A DNA stretch of 20,381 nt from Ophiothrix spiculata (lineage: Eukaryota > Echinodermata > Ophiuroidea > Amphilepidida > Ophiotrichidae), in assembly GCA_000969725.1 (NCBI GenBank), contig JXSR01S043050.1. One strand, written 5' to 3'. Under the pieces are notes generated by a model. That model was not told the DNA's origin. It saw only the letters and a list, made by a program, of their open reading frames with translations, and searched no databases. A program made the translations under genes and the position numbers. Shown here piece after piece: positions 1 to 12,100 of this stretch (its first letter is position 1; each line of letters opens with the position of its first letter).

Positions 1-7
1 AACTAAC

Positions 8-152
8 CTCTTAGATAGCACCCATAGACCTCAATCCTGAGTGCGATTTCTTCATGCCAAGACATCGGTATCAAGCGTATATATCTTGCAAACATGAAGT
101 CTGCTAGGTAGTGATGCACTACGGTGTTATTATCTGTGTTTGCTTGGAAAAT
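8..152 (-). CDS. Exon: C-terminal part of an F5/8 type C domain
   Basis: 145 bp, entering in phase 0 after a run of pyrimidines plus GCAG and leaving in phase 1 at GAG|GTTAGT. It begins IFQANTDNN, the usual start of the second half of a discoidin domain in this gene. It continues with FARYIRLIP and ends with LRIEVYGC, where the final Cys pairs with the Cys at the start of the preceding exon (1079). It joins the 706-1079 exon exactly in frame to give a full domain of about 170 residues. There is one N-glycosylation sequon (NNT). The next exon lies left of the window. Its final segment (WHEEIALRIEVYGC) closely resembles the 121-bp array units at the other end of the window, so the two exons are paralogous modules. 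Confidence 0.9.
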
Positions 153-3100
153 CTGCAAAAAAAAAAAGAGACAGAAAAATAGCTCAGTATAATTCACTGC
201 CTCTGCTTTCCTTTATTGGGAACCCATTTGAAATCTTTCAACCTATCTAATGTCTATCTCCCAACTTTAGACTATCTTTGACGGGCAAATTTGATGGGTG
301 ATCCTGGTTTTCAGCTTTGGTATAATCAGCGTATTTGCAACAGGTTCAGCTATATGTCATGTGTTTTTATGTGCACTTTTTTTTGACTATAAGTTATCTT
401 CTTTTGGACAGTGTCAAATAAAAAACGAACAAATTAATAAGAAACAAATATGTTCAACTTTAAATTCATATTATGATCATCTGTGAGTAACTTGAACCCC
501 TCGCCTCGCCAATTCACTAATTGCACGCCAGTCAATTATTAAATTAATATGTTACATAACGATGTATTCACTTCATGAAAGGTCAACGGTTTTTGAAAGA
601 GGGAATCAACTGTTAATCGTAATATTACATAAGTTCCCATTCATCTTGCGAGCCAGGTCGAGGCTCTCCTCAAAATGGTGAAACTTGCGATAGGCTAATA
701 CTCACCCTATCAGTCATATTCCTTTCACAGCCAGTACAATGTGACCCATCATCTTCCTGATAAGTCTCCCACTGGTTGCCATAGTAACCGGTCCCATTCA
801 CTGTATTATTCGCAGAGTACTGCAGCTTGAATGTCTCAATCCACCAATCATAGCGAGGATGACCCTGAGTTGCTATTTTCCTGATTTGCATCACTCGTTC
901 AAAATCAATTTGAAGCCATTGGTCTTGATCTTTGACGCCAGCTACCCAGGCACCGTACGGGACTTTGAGACGTGCATCCCATGGGAAGGAGTCTAAGGTA
1001 GACATGAGTTTTGTGCTGGAGGCTAAGATTTGGTGATTGCGGATGGATTTGTCAATCATACCAAATGTTAACATACAGTCTGAAAAATAAAAGACATGCA
1101 GATATAATGTATCTTGGTTTTTAGCAGTGTTCGAATTAAGGAAGAAAACATGGTTGTCCCACGGACAACCAGGTTGTAATTTTTGGTTGTCCGTCAGAAA
1201 TTTGGTTGTCCGTAAATTATTCAAAACAAAATGTTCACACTTATGTAGAAAATTGTGGACGATATAATTACTTAGAATACGCACAGTGCGATCAGGGAAT
1301 TGAAGAAAAATGCTCAAAAATTGTAGAATTTATAGGAGGTTCCAGGTTTGAAATAAACTTGCTAAGAAGTATGTTTTGACTTTGAGAAAATTATGGTTGT
1401 CCGCCGGACAACCGCAGCATTAATTTAGGTTGTCCGGCGCTAGATGTGGTTGTCCCGGGCAACCGGACAACCAGAATTTCGAACCCTGGTTTTTAGTGTT
1501 GTTCAAATTTTGACCTTTGACCATTAACCCTATACCCCCTAAGCCAATTCTCCTCGGAAAAGTGCAAGTTAAAATTGCGGATTTTTATCTGGATTCAAAC
1601 TGGGATCTCTCGCACCCCAATCCCATTATCACATCGAGCACGCACTGCCATGGCAGCAAGTTTGTGATCATAACTCCAGTTTATGACGTATTCAGACTTA
1701 TGACATGGTCACTACTAGCATTCGACATAGAGGATTGTCGGTTTCTTGAGGCAAACTAAAAATGCCTGGGACAATCTTTATGAATGCTCAACTTGTCCGG
1801 TGGACAGCTGTTAAATTATTTTCAATGAAAGCCCAGATCTAGCAGCACACATCAAAAATACTAATTTGCTCTTCAAAATGTACTAAAAGTTACTTTCTGT
1901 TTTTTCATTAATTCATGTATCTACTTTTGTTTATTTACTTATTTATTGTTTTTATTTTATTCATCTATCTATTTATTTATTCATTGGTATGAAAAAAGTC
2001 CTTGTTGACGGTCACCATAAAATTTTGAGATGGAACACAACATGCTAAGTAAATTCTAAAAATGGACGTAGGGAAGACACGTATCTCCACAATTGATTTT
2101 TGTTCAAAGCATGCCATGTATTTTAGTGATATCAGTGGTCTTACACGTGTTATCCGAAAAAAATTATAGACAAGCCAAATATTTTGCCGACAACCTCAAA
2201 AACAATCAAGATTGTTCGGTGGACAACAAAGATTTTTTGCGAACGCTGGTCACTTCCAACTATTTTAAGGTTTTGAATACTCCATCTTACCTTGTTGACA
2301 AATGTAGGCGTTCTCAGTCTTACATGGCGCAGAATCCCAGTTATAATTATGCTCCCCACTCAGCTCAATACACCTCTGTCCATCCGACACATACTTGGCG
2401 TTATAGTCAGTAAACAGGTGGCCGATACCATCCCGCCAGCGACAGGTGTTATTATCGGTGATCACGCAACCGACCCAGAAACTGACATTGGATGCTGATG
2501 TGATGTTTGGTCCCCATAGGGTGGTAGCATTGGTGGTATTGAGTAGGTCGTCTATGTGGATTTCTACTAGGCCTTCCAGGAATTCCTGTAAGGAATAAAT
2601 TGTTGAAAGTTTCGTTGTCAAAATGGTTAATTTCTATTGAAAAAATTACAAAAAATTTATTTGTTTAAAAAGCTTCCATCAGATGGGAAACAATGACAGG
2701 TGAGTTATCATCCATTTAGGAACCACTTCAAAACTCAACCAGTGGTTGACCACACAGAACCCCCGGTTCTGGCTGGTTGCTTTTGTTAACAAGGACAACC
2801 GTGCAGAACCACGGGTTCCGGGTGGTCAGCCACTGATTGAGTTTTAAAGCGTTATACAATCCCTTGTAGAGTTATCTAGAGCCCTAAGCTTTACATGAGT
2901 AAATCACTCTCTTCATGCCAAATCGTAACAAATGTCAGGAGTCTGTAATTAGTTTAGGCAATTATCATCTTTAATGTATTTTGCAAAGATGGTATATAGT
3001 GGCTAAGTAGAGTATGCTTAATTTTTTCGCAAGCCAAGAAAACATCCTGCATTGACGGAAACAGATAAGTGAATGAAAAAGCAGAGCATTGCGACCTAAT

Positions 3101-6100
3101 CGCACACAGATTGAGGTCGCTGATTTGTGTAGGCTAAGTACTTGATTGTCTATGATTGGTTAGCATTGTGTGTGTACACAAAAGGCCCTTAGCAACCTAA
3201 AAACAACGACCCCTGCAAGGAAACCGGGGATTGCGGGGGCCCCTTTGCATCTGCAAATCCGTGTTACTCCATATTCATTTCATAAACGTTACAAGGCAAA
3301 ATTCCTAATAGAGCATTTTTGAAATTAGATAGACCATTCTCTGATATTGTGAACTCATATATTTATCATAGGATAGTTGATGTTTTTGTTGACCTATGAT
3401 TTCTGAGGAACAAGATTCACATTCACTGTCAATGACAGTTACTTGGAAATCAAATCAATTCATTTTGAAAACATCAAATGATAACTGCTGCAATGTGGTA
3501 CAGTCATGTGGAAGAGTACTAAATAGTTAAAAGCATTTACAAATTAAGGTACAAGAGCCTGAAAATGTATTCTCTAATACCACGTACAGTACCTGTGTAT
3601 GGTTGCCAGGTACTCCCGCAAGATGGCCGTGGTTGTCATTACAGTCCTCCTCTGCGTCATGGAAACCAACTAGATTATCTGCAAATGCTTTGATGCAATG
3701 GTCCTCAAATTTCAACCAACCATCATCACATTCACCTTGGAAATCATCTGTGAAAAGAATTATATAACGTAAATAAATAATTGAAATAAATATATTGATT
3801 AATATATACTACCACTGGATTTCTGTTTTTTTAATTCCGCATGGCCTAAGAGTATACAGGAAGAAATCTTTCTGTTTTTACCAGACTTGTAGTCCATTAA
3901 TTTGAAACTTCAATTTATGCTTAACCCTTTGAACCTGATGAACCGGTATGTACCCGATGAGCCGGTTTACCAGTTTTTAGGTCACATGTCAGAAAGACTA
4001 AAGTTGATGTGTCTGTCGACAAGCATGGTTACAATTGTCAATGGTCTTATTATATAGGAAGACATCAATGAAGCTTTGAATCCATGGCTGATGAGTCATT
4101 TTGCTCTTATTTACTCCACATAGGTGAAAAATCCTCATATTTTTTTGCAAATTTGATCACAATTTTCAACAAATGCGGCTTCGCCAATAGACTACAACAT
4201 AAATGTTGAATATGTTGGTCGACATAAATAGTATCCTTTTGTGAATGCAGGTTATTGGAACAATTCAGACTACTGCAAAATGAAAAAGTCAAGTAAGGGA
4301 AATCAAAATCAAAGTAAGTTTAGGGGTTATACTGTGTTTTTTAACTTTAGGGCTGGCCAGGGTCAGCGGTACAGATACTCGTGGAATGGCCAGGGTTCAA
4401 AGGGTTCATCTAAATTAATGAGCACTTTGTATTAAAGTTATCTGAAATAAACCTTTTCATTCTGGGTGGGACCAAATCACAGCGTGTGTGAACAAACCAA
4501 TCAAATCGATCACACAGCAACAGGACTGTCAAACTATGCGAGCTCACGAGTATCGCATGAGTTGCGTGTGAACTTTAACCTCGACGCACAAGACGTATAC
4601 AAGTGAAAAGGTTGTCTTCACGCGACAATAGGATAATATACCACAATATCTGAATGCAACAAAGTTGATCATACTTGAATATTGACACTTTTCGAAAGTA
4701 ATTTCTTGAGCAATTTTCTTATACTTTTTCTAATTTTGGATCTTAATGTATCACTATTTTGGTTGTGTAGCTGAATTAAAGTTAAAATTGAATTTAGCCT
4801 GAAAACTTAATTGCAAAAAATACTTTATCTGAAAGAATATATGACCCAACTGAATTCATATGACCTGTATATATATAATGTTGCAGACATCAAACTTACA
4901 TATATCATCAACGGTCGGTTCCCATGACACGCATGTATAATTGACATCCAGGTATTTGTTAACGCCCTCACACGGATCCGTCAAGAACGATTCCATTGAT
5001 ACGCCAATCTTACACTCATGTTGCAGATGACAGAACAGCTGAACTCTCTCCAATGCATTTGGCAGGGTGCAGTTAGTTGGTGGAAACCTATGGTATCAAA
5101 TAAATCAAATCAATTTTATTCACAATATCATACAAAAAAATATCATAAAAAAACCCACATAAATCAAGACAATGATATTGTGAGAATGTTCAAAAGGCCA
5201 AAAAGACCTGAAGGGGCCATCCCCTGTAGGACAATGTTTAAACCACACAAATCAAAAACAAAAAGGGGTAACATTTTATACAAAAACCAAACAATGCACA
5301 GAGAGGGGGGGGGGGAGGTATGCTAAAACGAACAAAATAAGTTGTAACTAGCAATGAGATTGGATTTATACATGTTTCTATGATGTTTGACAGTCTTACA
5401 TTGTCTTATATTCAAATCTATAGATTCGGTCCTGTTGTGCGAATTGCACCATCTGAAAACATTTTCTCTGTTTTGTTTATGCTATAGTCAGATGAATTTC
5501 TTGTTTGATATTTATGAACTTGGTTATTTTTGATAAAATATTCTGAAAAAAAAAAAACATTTGGGAGGCTCTTTATTTGGTGTTTGTACATACCTATCAA
5601 CCCCAGGACAGACTGAGTTATCCATTGTGCGGCCATACATAGCGTCAGCGATGAACAGTACGTCATGTTCGTTGTCACATTTCAGCTCCATGAAATCACC
5701 TTCACAGATTCTTTTGTGCTGGATATATTCTGCAACGAAATTGAAAATCAAAAGATTTACAGAGATTGTATAGTAAAAATTTGACCTTTTACATTGGAAA
5801 AAACCCATTTTTAATCAAGGTGCCATTAGTAACCATGTGACTGCAATCCCGAAATTGCTCTAAGATACTGATGAATTGAAAAAAAAAATTGTTGTATTTT
5901 ATCTGACAATCTCAAAACCTTGAATTTTTGAATAATGTGCTTCATCCTTCATCTGGAGTTTGACTGGCAACCAAGATTCAAGGTCAGTGACCTTATTGAC
6001 ACTTGACCTAAGAATTGAGTCATAGACTCAGGAATTTGAGCGTAAAATCCAGAGTTGAGATTGTCAGATAAGTACAAAAAATATTTTTATACTAACACAG

Positions 6101-9100
6101 ATGAGCTTTTATTCTCTTTAAAAAAATATTTGATTATGTAAAGACAAGTGCACGAAGAATTCTATAGACCAAACATTTTGTACTTTTCACTTAACAAAAA
6201 CACAGCATAGACTATCAGTTTTCCACTTTTGACAGGAAAATATTACTTGTAGCAATAAAACTGTTTTTTCAGCCACCATCTTGAAATGCAATGATTTTTT
6301 AAAATTGTTTACAGATTGTGTTGACATGATCAATTCATGAGTGAAGTTTAGGCAAAGATTTTATCGCCAATATGTTTTCAACTCCAAAAATGCTTTATTT
6401 ATTCAAACAAAAAATTGCAACTTTCTAACTTAAATCTTGTATTCTAACTCTTGCAAGAAGTTCATAAACTAACAATTATTTCTACACTTCCCTCAATTAA
6501 ATATCTCAACTTACCAACATAAGAAAATATGGCTTTGAGGGAGATAGATTCATGTCGGTGTGAGAGCACACACCAGGATACTACAGTGTTACAAACTAAA
6601 TGTTGGATTCATAATTTCCAAACTATCAACTATAATGAACACTGGTAAAATGAATGCCACAAAAATATCTCAACTTACCAACACAAGAATATGTGACATT
6701 GAGGTACAGGTTCATATCAGCAGGAGAGCACCCACCAGGATACCACAGGGTGTCCTCGTGTACAACCATATGACACTGTGTTGTATCAAAACAAACACCA
6801 TCAGTGATATTTGACAGCGCTGTATCCTGTGATGTACATGGTAGTGAAGACACGTCGTAGGTACCAGATTGCGGGCAGGTGTTCCAGTTAGTAGTGCGCC
6901 CCCATTGGACGTCGGTGATATTGAGTTTTTTGTCGTCCTCACAGACCAGATGGGCTATTTCTTCATTGCAGAAAACGGCGGTTGTTGAATCTGAAATGAT
7001 GAAAATAAAACTTAGCAAATAAATCTAAGTGGTCATTATGTATAGTCTATACAGTGCATGGTTGGAACATCTTTATTTTTGAACGTCTGATATACAAAGA
7101 GCAGTTGGAAACACTCGGGGGTGCCACTTGTGCCATGATCGTTTTCATCACCGACCAAAATTTTGCGGGAAAAGGGTGTCTTTTTATTTCAGTAAAGGCT
7201 GCGTCCCGCACGGGACGTGAAAAGGGTCTCAATTTCACTGTTTTTTTTTAAAAAAAGGGTGTCCTTTTTATAATTACTATGTCGGTGATTTGGGTTGCGA
7301 TTTTGAGAAGTCGTGTCGGAAATTCAGCATGACCGATTTTGGTCAGCCTGTGTCTCATCTTGTTTACAATCCCCTATTACAATCGCCAATCGCTCTGGTC
7401 CAGCATCTCTAGAGCGAACACTCAGTACTGTAGAAAGAGACGTCAGGGTTTTCTTCAAGGTAAACTTACTGTGTGTTACGGAATGGATGGAGTTCCCGAG
7501 CTGGGTGAAGAACAAGACACATCAGGAACTACACCTTTTGTAAATTGGTAAAAGTGATGCACAGGGAAAAGGCATAACTTTGACCTTTTCACTCAAAGCT
7601 TTCTATCATCAGTGAAAAGGGTTGCTGTTTCTTTAAAGTCCGTGATTTGGGTATCTTTGTTTGCACCAGGGCTGTGGTCAGCTATTTGGGTATCCTTTTT
7701 GTCATAGCAGGTCAGTGATAAGGGTTACCTTTCAATCCTTGGGCATGTCAGTGTTTTGGGTGGAAAATAGAAGTGTCTGGTCAGTGATGAAAACATGCAA
7801 TGGTATATAAGTGGCACCCCGGGGGAAACACAGAAACACAATCACATTTTGATCCCTTCCATTGCCATACTTTGGCAGAGGGGTTCTAAACTTGCAGTGC
7901 CTCCCAAATGTGGTGCTGTTAGTGATTTTAGTAATAGTACTTCTTTATTTGATATTTAAAAAAATACAAATAATAGGAAAATATGTTTTTCTCATCTAAT
8001 ACAAGCATTATATAATGAGAACCCAAGAATAACATTATGCTGTGACAACAATCTGTATGGCCACTTCATGGATTCTGTGTGTTCTAATGTAGGCATCACA
8101 AAGAGAAGAATAATCCCGCTTTTTTCAAAATGACATTTAATTGACTTGTAAATTTGGGTAACCTGTCCCTAAAATTCAACCAAAACCTTATCGCTCAAAA
8201 TATCTAAACCTATTGCTAACCTTAAATCTAACCCAACCCTATACCTAACTATAATATAACTGACCCTATAACCAAATTTTAACAAAATTTTACGGAAAAA
8301 ATGGAAACAGATTCTGAAATTTTTAAAATTCTATCGTTGGGGATATAAAGCAGTCAAGTTAGCTCAATCGGTAAGGTGCTCGCTTGCGGAAGGTCCCAAG
8401 TTCGAACCCTGCAGGTGAAAAAGTTGAGTGTGCTTAAAATTCCCTTGGACAAGGAACTAACTGCCAATTGTCTTGTGGAAACCCTTACGAAACTCATTGA
8501 GCTGATCTCTGCAGCGATGGTGTGTATGTTGGCTGATCAAGGTTCAGCGCCCCTAGAGGTTGCTGCAGAACCTGAAATAATGCTTGGTGTGGAATGGAGC
8601 TCACTTGGGCCACAGTGGTCGGCAAAAAGTGTGCAGAGGCCGAGTTGAATTACAAATCTGGGAGGCATACCGCACTATAAATCCCCAGTATTTTTTTAAA
8701 GCAGAATTCTTCTTATTGTGTAGGCATCCTGCAAATGTTCTGGTCCTATACCTAAACCCTTACCTCGTTCATATTCGCAGATAAAGCTGTGCTCATCCAC
8801 GCAATCAACTGACATCCATTTTCCACCATCCGCCTTAGAAATCACCGCACACCTATCAAATATACTGGTGGTCGGGTGTCCATAGGTCCAGTTAGCGTAC
8901 GCATAGAAAGCGCCATCTTGCCAGAAATACGTCAGGAAGTCTTCGCGTCTATCCAAGCCGATAAAATAGTAGTCGACGTCATAGAAAAGGACGTAGTTTG
9001 TCAGGAAGTTGTGCTCACGATGAGATGTGCTGGTTACAAGATGACCATCTGAAAGTAAAAAGATCCATGTTTATTTTAAAAGATTATTAACAAGTTTTAT

Positions 9101-12100
9101 AAAACCTTTAATAAAAATAAAAACATTAAAAAAATTCTTCATTATTTAAATCTCACTTACCAGAGAAATTTTGCAAAAAAATCACCAATTTGTCTGTCAT
9201 GTATATATTATGTTATGATTTATGGGCAGATATTGTTTTGATTTGTGAATGCCATTGTATCTCCTTCTCATTCATAAATTTCAGAATTTACTCCATGAAT
9301 GATATCAATTTGTTAGAAATAATGAAGAAAAAAAAAATTCAATCTAGGTGTTACGAAGGCTGCAAATGTTCTTTCAATTTTTGGCAAAACCAATAACTAA
9401 AACTTACTATTTTTAGCTGACGGTTTCGGTGTTGAACCAACACCTTTCTCAAAGCTGATGTTGTTGCTTGTGTGATGGTATTGATCCACCTGACGACTGG
9501 CAGGAAATGATGTCACTTCCAGTGTTGTTAGTCTTTTTTCCAGTCGTAAGTAGTGGATCATATAAGTGACTCAAGTTGTAGACCCCCTTGTCTCTGTTCA
9601 TGACTGACTGCCCTCTCCTCTTTATCCAGATTGACTCTCTTATCCAGCGTGATTTCCTGTCGCTTTCTCTCTTAAGGATTTTTGCCCACCTCCCCCCCCC
9701 CAATTGATTAAGTGATTTGCCCTGGCAACATGATCAGTTATCGCGGGGTTCTTTACACAAGTCTCTGACTCTTTCCTTTTCGCTCTGGTAAATTTCTGTA
9801 GTCCAGCTTTTTCTGCCTCTCGTATGTGTTCCTCCACCTGGATGCCTAAATTGCGTTTAGTTTCGCCGACATAGGATGCCTAAATTGCGTTTAGTTTCGC
9901 CGACATACGGATGCCTAAATTGCTGTTTAGTTTTGCCGACATACAGCGAAACTAAACGCAATTTAGGCATCCGGGTGGATCATGTTGCCAGGGCAAATCA
10001 ATTAATCAATTGGGGGGAGGCAAAAATCCTTGAGAGAGAAAGCAACAACATCAGCTTTGAAAAAGGTGTTGGTTCAACACTGAAACCGTCAGCTAAAAAT
10101 AGTAAGTTTTAGTTATTGGTTTTGCCAAAAATTGAAAGAACATTTGCATTTGTATCTACCAAACCTGATGAATCTATTCAGTGTGTTACGAAGGCTGTTG
10201 TATATATACAAACATATTTCGTGTCCTTGTTTCCTTGGGCAAGAAACTTTACTCTTACTTGCTCCGTGGTTCGGAAGTCATGTTAAACTGTTGGTCCCCT
10301 GTACAAATAGACTCTTTCATGGGGTATATGCATACACGTCATAAAAGTACAATGTATATTGATTGATTGATTTTAGATGAGTTTAATTCTATCAAAGTCT
10401 TGATCTTATTTCTTCTTTAATATATATTTGTAAAGTGTCTAATATCAAAGTTTCTTGTTTGTTACCTGATGACAAGAGCCCAAACACAGATTAATACGCA
10501 CAAATCCAACCAATCATGGACACAACTCACGGTTAAGTTTTCTGGCATGTTCATGCCTTTGGCAGCTAATACTTTAATTTATTTTTAACCGAGAATTTTA
10601 TACAGAGTCCCCTTCCTACATCAGGAGCTATTACAGTTTGTCCACGAATGATTTATACCCGGCTATCTGATTTTATACCGGGCTATCTGATTTTATTGTG
10701 GAGCAGTGGGTAAGGTTTTGGTCAAATCTTGTCATTTTACAAGTTAAACATGTCTTTAGGTTTCTGCAGAATTTTGAATTTTTCAAATCGGATGTTCTTG
10801 TGGAAAGTTATAGAGTATTTTCCAAACAGGGTATATTTTGAGATTGATAAATGGTTGAACTTACACATTGAATTAAAACTAACTACACTGAAACCCTCTT
10901 TTACTTTTCTTAGGTTAAAATGTAAAATATAATTTAGTGTGATGGATATAAAGGATGTCCTTGAGAAAGAAATAACGATCATGTTTACTCTTGAAGACTG
11001 CTTGAACAGCTTTCCAATGTACCAGTATGCAAATAATGTAAGATATCACATTCGTCTTACTCCATATCTGATTAAGACAATCTTGCTATTTTTTTTGACT
11101 AGGAATAGATTTAAAAGTCTGTAAGGTAATTCTTTTTGTAAATCATTGAAAAATACAAAAGCAAAGAAAGAAGACTTGAATTTGGTCAAGTTGTATTCAT
11201 TAAACTTTACAAAAAATGGTAAGTGTGCATATTACAAGTATTTATTGTACCTGCATCATTATTTGTACAGATCAAAACCACGTTTGCATCAATTTTCAAT
11301 TACGTCATCGGACAAAGCAATGAAGCATGACATTTTGATGAAACCTATGGAACATACATGTAGAAGATGTATCCACTATTTTAGAAAAGCTGTTAGTTTT
11401 ATGAAAAATTATGAATTTATGTTTTTTCTGATTTTTTGAAACCGGGTATAAATCATTCGTATATACCCTGTATAAATAGTTAAAACCTTACTTTCTTGTT
11501 CACAAGTCTGCTTAGCCTCTTTCCAAGTCTTGGTTTCATTGGTGTAAAACTTGTAGCAAGATGTTTCAAACTCCTTCCATCCAGGAGGACAAAGTGGTTC
11601 AACTAAAAAAAGAAAAATACAGAGGCAAAAGTTTCAGTATACTTTTGCTGATGCTGAATAACTGACATGAAAACGGAAAATAAAAGTGAAAACACAATGA
11701 CACATTATATGCTATTTAGGTAATCAAACATGCCACAGAAATGTTCATCGCGAATCAACAACGATGCATCCATGCGTCTGTGTATTTTGGATGCAGAGTT
11801 GTTGATTCACGATGAACAACTCTGTGGCGAGTTTGAATACCTTTCGACAACGAAAATCGTCCTGAAAATGTATGAATTAAATCTAAATGTTTTCAATTTA
11901 ACAGATAGGCCTACTCATCTTCATAAATGTATTTAGCATATCTGAAGCAAAGTGCTAATTTGTGAATGTTTGCTGCTTTGACGTTAGCAATTTTTCCCAA
12001 GGCCAAGCACAAGGCTTTTAATACATGTACTATAACTGCCCGATGCGTGATGATCAGTGCGCTGATGTTTGTGTACTGCGTAAACACACTTTTTTTAAGC

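Larger units (their letters stand above)
9348..10197. mobile_element. Head-to-head Penelope-like retroelement insertion with 15-bp TSD
   Basis: The direct repeat gtgttacgaaggctg occurs at 9348-9362 and 10183-10197 and brackets an 820-bp insertion (9363-10182). The insertion consists of a minus-strand copy (9363-9908) and a shorter plus-strand copy (9945-10182) of the same retroelement end, in inverted orientation. The outer ~115 bp of the arms are nearly identical (from AAATGTTCTTTCAATTTTTG inward). Both encode fragments of the GIY-YIG endonuclease that closes Penelope-like elements. Inverted or partial copies are common for this class. The PLE assignment rests on recognised protein motifs. 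Confidence 0.75.

Noticed and set aside
2093-2498. Plus-strand open frames across the CTLD exon
   Set aside because: Antisense shadows; CTLD motifs, splice sites and phase all support the minus strand.
4448-4611. Transposon bounded by AACCTTTTCA / TGAAAAGGTT
   Set aside because: Only a 10-bp inverted pair, no target duplication and no further terminal similarity.
5305-5316. G-run as a quadruplex or regulatory site
   Set aside because: A single uninterrupted homopolymer, most simply slippage at a retroelement edge.
7313-7551. Plus-strand open frames of 70-76 codons
   Set aside because: They lie within the 709-bp transposon, overlap one another in two frames, and show no recognisable domain.
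8205-8275. Interstitial telomere repeat
   Set aside because: CTAACC-like words are too irregular; best described as a degenerate minisatellite.
8354-8420. Genuine tRNA gene
   Set aside because: Boxes A and B are present but there is no acceptor-stem pairing and a long SINE body with target duplication follows.
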